Below, piece after piece: positions 22,990-35,439 of a stretch of DNA of 64,000 nucleotides; positions within the stretch are counted from its first letter, which is position 1; each line of letters begins with the position of its first letter. The stretch spans positions 496,001-560,000 of the forward strand of contig JAVXUO010000986.1 of NCBI GenBank assembly GCA_033065855.1. The letters are read 5' to 3'. This DNA is from Escallonia rubra (lineage: Eukaryota; Streptophyta; Magnoliopsida; Escalloniales; Escalloniaceae). The notes beneath the pieces are model-generated. The model saw only the letters and a program-made list of their open reading frames with translations, did no database searches and had not been told where the DNA came from. Both the position numbers and the translations under genes were made by a program.

Positions 22990-24300
22990 TCAATGACTAG
23001 GATTAAAACGAAGTTCAGAGCTAGCACCAGGTGTTCGAGTCTTAGCTGCGATTAATTTACTAAGAGGCTTATGACCAATCATTTCAAAGCGTTTCAAGAG
23101 ATCCCAGGCATACTTTGACGGAAAAAAATTGGCTACTCCCTTGATTGGAGGAATTTTCCTTCTACCCCTATATAGCGACAATCAATCGTTTCTAAATGTC
23201 TCTAGTGACTTTAATTTAGTGACGCTAAAAAAGTACTGTTAATAATTGTCGCTGAAAGTGTTAAAAGAAAAGCCACTAGAAAACATTTAGTGACTATTAA
23301 TTGTCACTATACATGGAGTTGGAGAAAGATTCCTACAAACCGAGTAGGAGCCAAAATTTGTTCTACTTTGACCAGCATAAAAATTACCCAGGACTTAAAG
23401 AATGATCCTTAATGTGAGGAAAATAACGGAGGTTGCCAAGTTCTTGAATTGCAAACTCATGACCAACTTCAAGGATAAACCAACTTTGATAGTCCGGATT
23501 ATCACATGTGGGAATCATGTCGTCCACATAGATTAGCTGAACAACAAAAAACCCCAAATTCAAAAAGCAAGGTTTCTAATCTCTCAAACCAAGCACAGTG
23601 GTGTTTGTGTTTAAGCCATAGAGAGCACGCATCAATTGATAAACATACAACGGAAGAAAGGATCAAGAAATCTAGGTGGTTGTTCCATAAATACCGGTTC
23701 CACGATATAACTATAGAGAAACACATTCTTCATGTCAAGTTGGCGAATTTCACAATTGCGAACCATCGCTCTTGAATAATTTCCTGGATTTATGACAAGA
23801 AAAAGTGTCACCGAGAAATCTAGCTCGCCAATATGATGGAACCCTTTGCACTAATATGAACTTTTAGCCTTTAAATGGTATCATCCAGATGTAGCTTTGA
23901 TAGTCGAAGTAAGCTGCGGCTTATAATGGGCGAAGGATATTCATGAGATTAGGGTGGATGTTGTATTGCTCTGCCCCCTCCCCCGTTTCCTCTTTTAAGG
24001 CTTCCACCCTATGCCCTATCATTACATTAGTCATCGATCTTATTTATAATAGGACTCTAAAAAGTCATTTAATAGACTTTTTATCTTTTTATAATTCTTA
24101 ATGAAAGCTGCAAGATCCGCAATTTCCCCATCGATTTTTGTGTCAGTATCAAAAAAGGAAATTGCCATATTTAATTGCGCTTGTTCCTATGACGTTCATG
24201 TCTTCAATGTAAGGAACAAGAACCCAAGTTTGATCCCATAGAGCATCAAGTTCTTCATGTATGGAAGTGGTCTATCCTGGATGATTTAAGTCAGAATCTA
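22990..24300 (-). mobile_element. Second Ty1/copia remnant (reverse transcriptase)
   Basis: Read on the minus strand, the fragments run in order: WVLVPYIEDMNVIG (about 24230), CAWFERLETLLFEFG (about 23590), YVDDMIPTCDNPDYQSWF and HEFAIQELGNL (about 23520-23430), then KYAWDLLKRFEMIGHKPLS and AAKTRTPG (about 23110-23030). These are successive parts of a copia reverse transcriptase with many stops and frameshifts. The gene is split by a MITE at 23120-23363. No LTRs are recognised. Confidence 0.75.
23120..23363. mobile_element. Mutator-type MITE, copy 2, with 9-bp TSD
   Basis: The 244-bp element is flanked by an exact 9-bp duplication TACTTTGAC (23111-23119 and 23364-23372). It interrupts the copia reverse transcriptase within its SKYAWDLL region. 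Nine-bp duplications and imperfect inverted ends (GGAAAAAAATTGGCTACTCC versus GAACAAATTTTGGCTCCTAC) point to Mutator-type mobilisation. The internal TATAGCGACAATCAAT and GTCGCTGAAAGTG motifs define the family. Confidence 0.85.
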
Positions 24301-24989
24301 CTACCTTGGGCTCAATTGGAGTCTCCGGAGTGTCATTAGTTATATGTGAATCTGCACAGCGGGAGTTAGTTTAACAACACCCCCTTTGAGATCGTTAAAC
24401 CATGACATTTGACTTAAATGATGCTGGTGCAATCTTAAGTCAACTTCAGAGAGTGCAGTGTTGCATGATGATGTTTGCGAAGGCTAGATAAGCTGTTCCA
24501 AAAAGGGTTCAGGTTCCTTGTAGCGAAGAAGAAGAAATAATCATTATGCGAGCTGCATTGTCGTCATCGGTGACTACTAGTACTTCATTTGAAGCTTGTG
24601 TAGATGATCACCTGTAAATGAAAACGAAAAATCACTATTTGGAGTCCAGTCATTCTTTGAATGATGTTCCAAACAAAGAAATTTGAGTAACCAATGGAAG
24701 ATACAACTCGTCAAACACCATACGTCGAGAAACATATGTTCAACCCGTTGATGGATATAAGCTACCGTATCCCTTATGCTTGGTACCATACCTAATAAAC
24801 TCACACGAAACTGAATTGGGTTCATATTAATTTTTTTCTTGGTCACCAAGATAAGGAAATAATTTGCATCCGTTACTCACAAGCAATGGTAATCTGGATG
24901 TTTACCAAACAAATGCAAAAACGGTTATTCCATTTGTAACTTTTTAGAAGGTAAACGGTTGATTGAAAGTACCACAGTGGGAAAGCAAT

Positions 24990-25303
24990 CAAGCCAATAA
25001 TCTAGAGATAAATTTGGGGTTTATGTTATTGCATATTTGCATGTGTTATGTTAAAAAGGTCAAAACATAATAGAAATGAAGTAGAGACTGAAAGGGTATG
25101 GCGGGTGCCTATACCTTCCTGTCGTATAACTTTGTCCCCGAGCCCATTTCTCTGTTTTCGATAGATTAGTTAGTCTTTGGACATTTTTAGAGTCATTTTC
25201 ATGTTTTTTTTTTAATTAAACAAGATGACGACTCCCTAAAATCTTCCTTTCGAGGGGGGGGGGGGAGGGGGTAGGAGGATTTTTTCTAAGGCGGTTTGCT
25301 ACA
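24990..25303 (+). repeat. Truncated 5' LTR of the Tat element
   Basis: It matches the end of the 3' LTR at about 41880-42180: CCAATAATCTAGA, GGGTTTATGTTATTGCATAT, GATAGATTAGTTAGTCTTTG. It ends TTTGCTACA at 25303. A poly-G run lies at about 25254-25266. Confidence 0.8.
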
Positions 25304-25325
25304 GTGACGACTCCCCTAGAGACTA
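25304..25325 (+). other. Probable primer-binding site of the Tat element
   Basis: GTGACGACTCCCCTAGAGAC follows the LTR end directly. It resembles the TGGCGACTCC-type sequence at the start of Tat/Ogre internal regions. Confidence 0.5.
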
Positions 25326-25849
25326 AAAACTAAGAGGATTAGATTTAAAAAGTTTTTACTTTTTTTGGCTTTTTGTGCATTTTCTTTATATTTTGTAACA
25401 TGTATAATGTGCTATAACTGCAGTGCATGTGCTTTTATTTCATGCCTCACACACGTGCACGTCTGCCCCTAACGCTCCCACTCGAGGGCAAAGGTTGAAA
25501 CCCTCAAACTTTCGAGTTCTGAGACGAATTTTTGACTACACCCTCAGCTCCAAGGCCTCGTACTAAAAGGACCTCCTAGTTTATTGGTATATTAAATGGC
25601 TTGTACATGTATTGTTGATCGCCTATTATTAACTACTTGAATTAATGGGCGGGAGGTATATGCTACAAATCGAGTTGAAGTAGTGACCTTACACAGGTGT
25701 TGAGAGCGACCACACTCCGGATCATTCGGTGTCTACCCTTTTTGGGAGAATGCCTGGTTGGCCTATGGCATATTGGCAAGGGAACCAACCAATATTTTGT
25801 AAGGTAACTAGTAATCTCGCAAAGGAGCGAAGACTCTGATTAACCAGCT

Positions 25850-26290
25850 GTTTTCTGCACTCTTGACCAGACAGTTAGTCAGTAAGTGCAGTACTTGAAA
25901 ATTTTGAAACTGGCTGGCTTATACCCCCAAACCCTAAACCTACTAACCAACCGATTGGTTAATCACCCCGAAAGACCAGAGGGTCAGTCAGATCCTTCCT
26001 GTTCTAGAAATTTTACCCAAAACAAACCCTATGCCTACTGACCAACCGGCCGGTTCAGTCACTGAGTGACCGGACGGTTAGTAAAATCATTCATGTCCCA
26101 TGAATTTTATCCAAATTGAACTCTACGTCTATTGACCAATTCATTCGCCAAGTGACCGGACTTTAGTCAGAATGCCTCCTTTTTCAGAATTTTTCAAACC
26201 AAACTTTAGACCCACTGACTAACCGACTGCTTCACCTCCCCAGATAATCGAACAATTAGTCAGCCTCGATCATCCCTCTTACTTTTGAAA
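25850..26290 (+). repeat. About 90-bp degenerate tandem repeat upstream of gag
   Basis: Segments with AACCCTAAACCTACTAACCA and an adjacent CCGG-containing GACCGGACGGTTAGTCA motif recur at about 25929, 26025, 26117 and 26203. The same CCGGCCGGTT theme returns at 34950-35150 and in the LTRs near 41320 and 42960. Confidence 0.6.
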
Positions 26291-26475
26291 TCCAAAAATA
26301 AACCCCGTTGGCCAGAAGCATTGCCATTAGCTAGTGCCTCCCATCCCCCACGAGATATAAACCCGTTAGTTCGACCTATGTGGTCTGTGTGATTAAAATT
26401 TTGAACAATTTCTCTATACATTTAAGGCTAAGCGTTATGGAGCTGGGACTCCTACGAGAAGCTCACTTGAACCCA

Positions 26476-27480
26476 AATGGTCGAAGAATACCCATAGATG
26501 ACAGATTTGGTCTGTATTATTAGTGAGTTACAAAAAGAATTTCAGACTGATTTAGCAGCCCTGACAGATCAATAGGCCCAAACAGTGGAGGAAATAGACA
26601 ACCTTAAGAAGAAAGGTAAGAAGGAACAGAAGGATAAGGCTAAGCTGGAGAAAAAGGATGACAAAAAGAAGGTCGAGTTCGACTGATAATATGAATTCGA
26701 AGATAAGCAGGGGAAGCCTGCTATCTCAGAATGTAAGGATAAACTGGTTGCACTCAAATCCCAAGTCACCCGAATGAAGAAGCTGATGACCCGCTAGATC
26801 TCAGAGCACTTACTGTGAACCCCAAAGATTGGTAGCCTCCTAAGTTCAAGATGTCAGAGATGGACGAGTTTGACGGGACTACAGACCCCATGACCCATAT
26901 CAAGATGTACATGTGTGCATTGGCACCATACGGAGTCAATCACAATCAGTTGATACAGGTTTTCCACCATACCCTCACTGGAGCCGCGTCTCGATGGTTC
27001 CTTACACTAGACAAAGCCCGAGTTCGAACCTGGGATGATATTGTGAGGGAGTTTGGAGTTTGTATATCAGTACCAGTACAATGCCGATTTAGACATCACC
27101 CGTAGAGACCTAGAGACTACCAACTATAGCAAAGGGAATCGGTGTCTGCCTTTATCATAAGACGAAGAAACAAAGTTGCTCAGATGGTGAACCCCTACAG
27201 AGGAGGAACAAGTGAATATAGTGAGAAACAATCTGCTCCTGGTGTACCATGAATACATCTTTGGCCACTACCAAAATTGTTCAAGGAATGAACGGGATCC
27301 CTGGTTCAAGAAGGCCATCAACAAAGAGACCATTTCCTGTGAGGTGAACCCAGGAGTATACCGAGTAGGTTCCAGGAATTTAAATGTATAATTGAAGCCC
27401 GCTAGTGCCAACAACGTTAACAATATTGTCCTAGCACCACAAGTAGTATCATGAAAAACCATTGCAGAGCCTAAGAGAAG
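26476..27480 (+). pseudogene. Tat gag, frameshifted
   Basis: The N-terminal part, from ATGGTCGAAG at 26476, is charged and likely coiled-coil (KKKGKKEQKDKAKLEKKDDK). After a shift the conserved gag core follows: FDGTTDPMTHIKMYMCAL, FHHTLTGAASRWFLTLD, RTWDDIVREF, then in another frame YNADLDITRRDLETTN and EEEQVNIVRNNLLLVYHEY. Gag packages the element RNA. The frame is broken by stops and at least two shifts, so it is not functional. Confidence 0.75.
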
Positions 27481-28269
27481 TTCACCCCGTTGAATGCCAC
27501 ATCGCCTAAGGTTTAGAACAGTTGTTGAGGAGGGGCATGATATCCATGTTACCGCCTACCCCCGCACCAGTAGTGATACCAGAAGGATATGACATTTAAG
27601 CTTTTTGCACCTATCATCAAGGGAAGAGAAACTCCATAGAGAGATGCATGAGTCTTAGACATTCCATCTAAGACCTTATATACAAAGGTGAAGTTTCCCT
27701 TCCTGCCAAACCTAATGGCAAGAAGGAACCCTTATTAAGTCATAGAATTAACGTTATCGAAGATGGTTTACGAACGATAGATCAGACTACACTCATCATT
27801 CTAGCAAGCCAGTATGTTCAATTTGCTTCAGTGTTTAACTCTTTAATAGAGTTTTATGATGTAATCTGATGGGAATAGTTAATGGAAGGCGAGGCCTTCA
27901 CTGCCGAAGAAGAGTATGATGAAGAGACGAGCTTTGTGTTCAAGCCCAATGCCAAGGTGTCACATTTAACTAGATTAGGCTGAGTTTACCAAATTATTCC
28001 CTATCCAGCCACATCAGACCCCCAGAAGACAAAGTATTGAGACATCTGAAGAAAACCCAAGCTAATAGCTCTATTTGGGGGTTTTTATCCGCTTCCTATT
28101 CCTACGAACAAGCCTTGATCAAGTTACTTAGCAAAGCCCAGATACCCATACAGACCCAGCCAGAAGACCTATCCCAAGTGCTAGGGGCTATTCATAATGG
28201 GAATGCCCTCACTTTTTTCGAATCTGAATTGCCCAAGTTAGGACCAGGACACAACGACCCGCTCCATAC

Positions 28270-28665
28270 CACATTCAAGCACTTGATACGAGGGGTCCCC
28301 TAGTTCTCAAAGAGAATGGTTCTACCTTCAATGGTTGCCCCCTACATACTGCCCAAGTCCTTGGAATTGATCCCTCAGAATTTACCCTTTCTAACCACCA
28401 TTGGCTCAGTCAAACTCCATATGACTGTTGGAGCTACCAATTTTGAAGTTGAGCTTCAAGTATTGGACATACCCACTACATTTAATCTCTTATTGAGGAT
28501 ACCATGGATACACTTCGTAGGTGCAATCGTATCTACACTGCACCAGAAAGTCAAATTTGTTCCGGATAAAGTCGTATTCACGATTGTGGATGACTTACAG
28601 CTACCTCAGATCGGACAGGTAAAAGTGATAAGGGCAGTGCTATGGTTCCACATTACTCATTAGAT
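28270..28665 (+). pseudogene. Tat protease, frameshifted
   Basis: NGSTFNGCPLHTAQVLG lies in one frame; after a shift TNFEVELQVLDIPTTFNLLL, PWIHFVGAIVSTLHQKVKFV follows. This is the Tat-type aspartic protease region with the normal D-N-G-S replaced by E-N-G-S at the active site. It is broken by a frameshift. Confidence 0.7.
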
Positions 28666-29557
28666 GTGCTGCTTAGCGGATTCAGGATCGACATCCCAGT
28701 TTAGTATTTGGAGTTCGAGGAAGTTTGTCTCGACGGAAAGGGTTTGGGCCAAAATCGCCAAGGACTTCCCAGTGTCCCAGTTCTCTAGAATAAGAAAGAA
28801 CAATTTGGGTTGGGGTACAAATCCAACCAAGAAAGAGAAGAAGGAAGCTATCAGGAAGATGACTCAGGCTAAGAAAGCCCAGAAAATGGACAACTCATAA
28901 ACTTCCGCCATAACCAAGATCCCTGCCATGTATGGATGCTTTGTTAAGGAAGGAGAAGATAGCTTACTACGGATTTCCAAAGCCTGTCTATAACATAAAA
29001 ATGGGGAAACAAATCAACGGATGTGAGATCTTTTTACGACTGTGAATGGGTTGAAGATGAAGAACTGCCAAACCTGATAGAGCCAAGCAAATAATAAACT
29101 TCTTATTGGATGGACTTTATGAAACCAAAGGGAAGCATGCTTCTGCGACATGCACATCCTAGTGCTTATCTGCAAAGCGGATGACTAGAATATTGACTCG
29201 ACAAGTTTAATCACTTCAGAACATGGTGACCCGCAAAATTAGATGACTGAGTACGGACCATTGGCTGTAGGAGAGATTACTAATGGACATCCTAATGCTG
29301 AGGCTATTCCTAAACCAGAATATCTAGATGCTTATGTCCCTTTTGATAATCTAAATTTGTTCACCTATTATCTTGTCCCCGAATTTTTAATTAATAATGT
29401 GATGGTAGATTTTGATTACTCAATGGTTGCTGACTTAAGTTATGATGAATTAATCAACACGGTTAATGATGACTCATAACTCATGGACCCTGAAGACAAA
29501 ATATTTGAAATAAATGATGAAAGAAATTGAAAACCTGGATCTAGTCAAGCCAATCCA

Positions 29558-31012
29558 ATGGCAGAGGAAACAATGAAAATCAACATAGGTACGCCCGAAA
29601 ATGTTAAAGAAATTAAAATAGGGGCTAGCCTAGATGAGAGAGAAAGAAAGGAAATCACTGCACTCCTTAGAGAATTCATATATGTATTTGCTTGGTTATA
29701 TAGTGGCATGTCCGGTATTGACCCGTCGATTTTGGAAGACCACTTATCTACCTTACCTGAAGCCAAACCCATCAAATAGTAAGTTGAGACCGATGTGGTC
29801 CCTTGAGGTGAAGGAGGAGGTTATGAAACTCTTTAACATCGAGTTCATCAGAGTGATAGAATACCCTACATGGGTAGCCAACATCGTACCTGTAACCAAA
29901 CCGACCGGCTAGGGTCAGATGTGTGTTGATCATCGAGAGCTTAACCGAGCTTTCCCTAAAAATTATTTTTCCTTGCCCATTATAGAGATGATCATAGGTA
30001 ATACCGCGGAGCATGAGTTGGTTTCCTTTATGGATTGCTTCACAGGATACAATCAGCTAAAGATGGCTCCTGAGGATTAGGAAAAAACGATCTTCATAAC
30101 CCCATGGGACAAATTTGTGACACAGTGATGCAATTTGGATTGAAGAATTTAGGGGCTACATATCAGCGAGCCGTAAGTACCCTCATGCACGATACGATCC
30201 GTAAGGATGATATGATCATCAAGTCTAAGAAGCGTGAAGATCATTGTATAGTCAAGAGGAAGTACTTTGAAGATTAAGCCAATACAATGTGAGACTCAAC
30301 CAACAAAATTATGTGTTTGGGGTTAATGCCAGAAAGCTATTATTGGTTATGGTCAAAAAATGGGGTATAGAGGTCGATCCAGCTAAGATTAAAGTCATAG
30401 TTGAGATGCTCCCACTTAGGAGCGAGAAAAAAAATATGAGGATTCTTGGGTAGAATCTAGTATATTTGCCGGTTCATATCCCAATTGATTATGATTTCTA
30501 AGCTTGTGTTCAAGTTGTTGAATAAAGATTTAGCCAAAGAGTGGAATCCCTTGTGCCAAGAAACTTTTGACGAAATCAACAATAACTGAGCAACCATCAA
30601 GTTCTGAGCCCTCCGATACCCTATAGTCCTTACTGTTATACTAACCGTAACCGATACTACAACTGGAGCAATGTTGGCCCGATATTTTGAAGCATTTGTT
30701 AGTCAAGAGAGCTATTTACTATGTCAGCAAAAAGTTGACCCAATGAGAGATGAATTACTCAGCTATGGAGAAGACACGTGTATCAATAGTTTGGGTAATG
30801 CAGAGGTTACGTCATTATGTTGTTGCTTACCCTATCAGATTGTTGGCCAAGATGGATCCCATGAAATATCTATTCAAGAAGCCGGTCTTATCCAACCTCA
30901 TAGCGAAGTGGCTCATGTTGCTTTCAAAGTTCGACATCACATATGTCACCCAAAAATCCATCAAGGGAAAGGTTGTGGCCGACTTAGCCGATTGTCAGAC
31001 GGAAGATACTAG
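29558..31012 (+). pseudogene. Tat reverse transcriptase and RNase H, interrupted
   Basis: NIGTPENVKEIKIGASLDER opens the domain, followed by REFIYVFAWLYSGMSGIDP, LRPMWSLEVKEEVMKL, YPTWVANIVPV, MCVDHRELNRAFPKNYFSL, FMDCFTGYNQLKMAPED and, after shifts, the strand leading to the YxDD region, which is not recognisable. RNase H relics include RLLAKMDPMKYLFKKPVL and LLSKFDITYVTQKSIKGKVV. Multiple in-frame stops make it non-functional. Confidence 0.85.
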
Positions 31013-31059
31013 CAGATGGGCAGTAAAGTTTTTGGACAAAGAAATTTGCATCATTGTAT

Positions 31060-31440
31060 CAGAGACCATGTCTCAGTTATATTTTGATGGAGCATCAAAC
31101 GACAAAGGATTCTGGGTAGGAATACTGCTAATCTCACTAGACGAGGCCTATTTGCCCACAGCCATCAAGTTGACCTTCGACGGTACTAACAACACCGCTA
31201 ATACGAAGCATGTATCATCGATTTAGAGAGGGCTTTGAGCCTAAGAGTTCGGGAAATAACAATATAGGGTGATTTGGCATGATCATATACCAGAGACAAT
31301 GGATGTGGAGGATTAGAGACGAACGCCTACAAGCGTACAAAGCCCATTTAGAAAAGGGTGTGGACTAGTTCGAGGATGTAGAGTTCCATTACTTGCCCTG
31401 ACTTAAGATCAACTTTGTCGATGCTCTGGCCAGGCTCATA
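31060..31440 (+). pseudogene. Additional archaeal-type RNase H (aRNH) of the Tat element
   Basis: LYFDGASNDKGFWVGILL, then LPTAIKLTFDGTNNTANTKH, resembles the FDGA...GAG and NNTAEYEA motifs of the second RNase H that Tat-clade elements gained between their own RNase H and integrase. The last conserved block, with INFVDALARL near 31410, is in a shifted frame. The catalytic glutamate of the NNTAEYEA motif is not visible, since the motif reads NNTANTKH here. Confidence 0.7.
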
Positions 31441-31469
31441 TCGATGGTGGATATATACCCAAGGGACAG

Positions 31470-32800
31470 AAGGTAAATGGGCATTTGCGATACACAAAAG
31501 AGATTGGCCAACTTATTGCTTCATGATGGCACCCAAAGAAGAAGTTGAGACTGCCAAACAGTGGTATGTGGATGTCCAGAACATTATCTGGGATGGTGAA
31601 TATCCCGGATCCTCAGTGAAAAACCGTGTACCATTGAGGACATGGGCAATAAATTTTATCTTGTGTGACCAACGCTTATACAAGAGACACTACAATAGAG
31701 AACACCTATTGTATGTGATTGAGAGAGAAGGCTATCAGATTATGGAAGATATACACTCTGGAATATGTAGATCGTGCATGAATGGCCATATGTTAATGAA
31801 GAAAACTCTCTAATAGGGATATTACTGGAGTACAATGGGATATGATTGTATCGAACACATAAGAAGGTGCCATAAATGCCAAGTGTACGCCAATTTGCAG
31901 CATCTCCCTCCTCGAGAGTTATAAAACATGACATCTCCATGACCCTTTTCAGTTTGGGGAATAAATGTGATAGGAAAATCAACCTAAGGCTTGTAATGGA
32001 CACGAGTTTATAACTGGTAGCCATAAAGTATTTTACAAAGTGGGTGGAGGCCGCTTCATATGCCGTGCTCAACGCCAAGAAAATGGCTCAGTTCATTCAG
32101 ACCAACATTATTTGTCGGTATGGGGTGCCTCGAGAGTTTTTAATAACAGGTTGTGTTTTGAAGGGGAAGTCACAGATTTAGCCGAAGAATATGGTACAAT
32201 CTGACATCGCCTCATCACCTTACCGTCCACAGCCTGATGGGGCTGTAAAAGCTACGAATAAGAACATAAAAAACATGCTAAATAAAATGAAGGATTCTTG
32301 TCGAAATTGGCTGGATAAGCTTCCCTACGCCTCTGAGACTATAGGGCATCAGTGAGAGCATCAATCGGGGATACCCTATATTCGTTACTTTATGGTATAA
32401 AAGTCATTCTCCCAGTGGAATCGGAAGTAGACTCTCTTAGGGTACTATTGGAGAACCAAGAAGTATGAAGATAGGGTACGATATCGCTTTGAAGAGTTAG
32501 CACTGGTAGACGAGAAAAGGTTAAAAGCTTTGTACCACATTCAGGGTTACTAGAAGTGAATTGCCGAGCATTTAACAAGCGAGTAAATGGATGTGGCTTA
32601 AAAGAAAGAGATTTGGTATTGAATGAGAATATCAGACAAATTTGGAAGCTGCGAGGAAAGTTTGAACCCAACTGGTTAGGTCCCTCTATGATCAAGCAAA
32701 TCAGGACATGAGGTGCAGTTTTATTAGTCGATTTAGACGGAATTGAATTGTCACAGTTAGTCAATCTAGAGTGACTAAAGAAATACTATGCATGAGTGAA
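31470..32800 (+). pseudogene. Tat integrase, interrupted
   Basis: The zinc-binding end reads VIEREGYQIMEDIHSGIC, then in another frame CIEHIRRCHKCQVYANLQH. The core begins MTSPWPFSVWGINVIGKS, and PYRPQPDGAVKATNKNIKNM near 32220 marks the end of the catalytic core. The C-terminal part has ERDLVLNENIRQIWKLRGKF and NWLGPSMIKQI near 32610-32700. Integrase inserts the cDNA into the genome. Several stops and shifts break it. Confidence 0.8.
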
Positions 32801-33128
32801 AATTGTAAAAGAATTACGAATGACCTGCTGATCCTCCTGTAAGAACACTACTCAGCCCACACATGTCAATGTTACACATCAAATGGAGGTACATACCCGT
32901 AAAGATGCCTCCGGTGATGTCAAATCTTAAAAAAAGTCTTTTATTCCATTGACTATGAATTCAACTATATTCTCGAGAAAAATAAAAAAAGCTCGCTAGG
33001 ATGAAAACCCTGCAAAGGGCGACCTAGACAAAAGTTAGGGCAAAAGAAAAACTTATAAGTCTTAACAGCAACCTAAAAGTAAGCTATTGTCACATTCCTT
33101 TCTTCTTCTCCGAGTGTGGACGGTCATC

Positions 33129-34790
33129 CTAATCCAAAAATAAAATTGACCCGAACTTCTGTTTATCCTTTTTATAAGTCAGCCTCTGAGATACTGGTAG
33201 CAGGCTCTTGAATTTATGTTTCAGCATTGTAGCCTTTTTCCACTTTCTTGATTTTCGTCTTTTTGACACGCTTTTGATCACCTCGACATAAGCATCTATG
33301 CCGTCTTCATGCTCTGGAGTATCCTTGATAGTCAGCGGCCTCTTTTGGTGCTTTTTCTTAACCAAGGAAGAACAGCTCTTACGGGGCTCATCAATATATA
33401 AAGATCATATCAGATTCCTATCTACATCAAACTTGTCTTCCAACAGCTAGGAACAATCCATGTGACTTGAACTTCTTCCCTTGTCTAAGGGCAATTAAAA
33501 TCCTGAATTGTACTTTGTGGAGATTTACCAGAATCAGGCAACTCGAGTCCTAAGCCTATTACAGCATGAGTTTCCTCTGTACATCGCTCCAGGCATTTGA
33601 TTTCACAGGCACTCAAACATCCCAGTTCAATTCTGCCCACAGTTTGCTCTCAAAAGCTAGCACCTTTTCCCAAACGAGGGGCCAGAGCCAACATTTATAA
33701 ACCTCAGACAACAATGGAGTAATAGGGTCTATACCGGTGAGAAATAACCTAACCTCTCTAGAACTGTAAGTATATGGTGGAGAGCCTAACCCTGGGAAAC
33801 AACCTTAATTAGTGAATGGCTAAGGTCTCTCACCCCACTGAAACCACTATATGTATCTGGAACCACTTGTTCATACTCGAATTGCCTTAGAATGTGACAA
33901 GCAAAGTAGAATGATGAAGTACGCAGTCCTCAAATACAGACACAGTAGAATCCAAGAGTTTGCATAATAGGCCTATTAGGTGCCCACCAGTTACAATACC
34001 AGAGGATATCCTTGGATTCCCGCACATAGAAAAAAATGAGCCTGATCATCTATGCCAGAACCACCTTTAAAGAGCAAAGGCCGACACATAAAGAACAAAG
34101 GTGATACCTCACCTCAGTAGGTTTAGCTAACAATTGCATATGATCCATCAGCCACATGTAAAAGAGTAATGGGCTACTTCTAGATGCAACACTTAGATCC
34201 TTATGCAACTCGGTAATGGCAATTATGGTTTCAGCAACCACCATCGAAATCACTGTTCTCCCTTTCAAAGACATTTGGGATAACAATTCAGCCAATCTCA
34301 CATCAGCAACCCTGGGCCCATAATAGTAAGATATTTTCCACCAGACACAGCCTCAAGGCTGCCACCGGGCCACACGCATATCGTAGGCTATGGTTATCTG
34401 GTTTGGCAGAAAAATATTCAATCACTGAAAAAGGCAGAATATGCTCACCTCGGATAAAAGACCTAGCCCGCTCTTATGTTGGGGGTACAGAACATAGCTA
34501 TCTTGAATGACCAGAACAAGAATGGGTAAATGGGCAGAGACATCGACCAAAGCCGAGAATTCTTTATAAGTAGGGCAAAGCTTGTCAAAGCCAAATAGAA
34601 AAACATGATCCTCAGGATCCCAAAATTTGCAAGCAGTTTGGAGAATATCTTCATGAATAAGCACTGTCCACAAACTCATGACCAACTGCAAACAAAAACA
34701 CCTATCCAAACGAATAAGCATTACTTTGTTGAAGGAGTCAGCAATAGGGTCAAATTGGAGCTTGAAGATCATGGGATTATCTTAAAAAAC
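33129..34790 (-). pseudogene. Antisense ORF of the Tat element, plant-mobile-domain-like
   Basis: Downstream of pol but on the opposite strand. Fragments read ILQTACKFWDPEDHVFLFGF, then CPTYKEFSALVDV (34660-34540), later GRTVISMVVAETIIAIT and SPLLFYMWLMDHMQLLA (34265-34140), ending in a lysine-rich tail (33365-33129). The FWDPxxxxFxFGxxxLxPTxxEFxALV pattern fits the plant mobile domain/DUF7745-like protein encoded antisense in many Tat elements. Its role in the element is not known. Stops and shifts break it into pieces. Confidence 0.65.
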
Positions 34791-34859
34791 ATTGGGAGTT
34801 CGTCTGAGAGAATGAGACTCAAATGCTGCCCCCCCCCCCCCACCAAAGGATAAGTCTTA

Positions 34860-35430
34860 AATATATAAGGAGGGAGCCCTAAATTGTATAGAGATAGGAC
34901 TTGAAAATTAAGAAATCAGAAAAACTTATCAGAAAAATTAGACGGTTTTCGATAAACCGGCCGATTTTCCTTTTGGTTTGAATATTTGCAAAACTTGATC
35001 TATCTGACCAACTGTCCACTTTTACCAGAAAAATGGATTTTTTTTACCAACTGTCCGGTTTTACCCGAAAAATGAAATTCTCTTCTGACCAACCAGGCAA
35101 TTTTACGCCCCAGATCAGAAAAGTACATAATCTTTGCTGACTAACCGTCTAGTTAGTAGTGCTTATGAAATTTTTGTAGAGTTTGCTCACTTGGAGGCCA
35201 AACCCTGTACCTGTTCTCAGATCAATCCAACTCAAGTTTAATCCATTTTTTATGCCTGTATTCCTTTCTTTCTATGCCAGTGTGCTCACATGCATAAAAA
35301 ATGAAGCATTTACATAGGAATTATGAATAATTTTTTTTGCTAAAAGGAAGAGATTGTTCATTATAAGACAGTTCGATAAGATGAGTTTCCTAATGAAATC
35401 TAAATCTTACTCTAAGCTAAGCAAATCAAG
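34860..35430. other. Non-coding Tat internal region
   Basis: It contains degenerate CCGGCCGATTTTCC and TGACCAACTGTCC motifs echoing the repeats upstream of gag. No coding sequence. Confidence 0.4.
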
Positions 35431-35439
35431 CATCAATCC

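Noticed and set aside
32390-32764. Minus-strand frame opposite the Tat integrase C-terminus
   Set aside because: The plus strand encodes recognisable integrase sequence here; the antisense frame has no motif.
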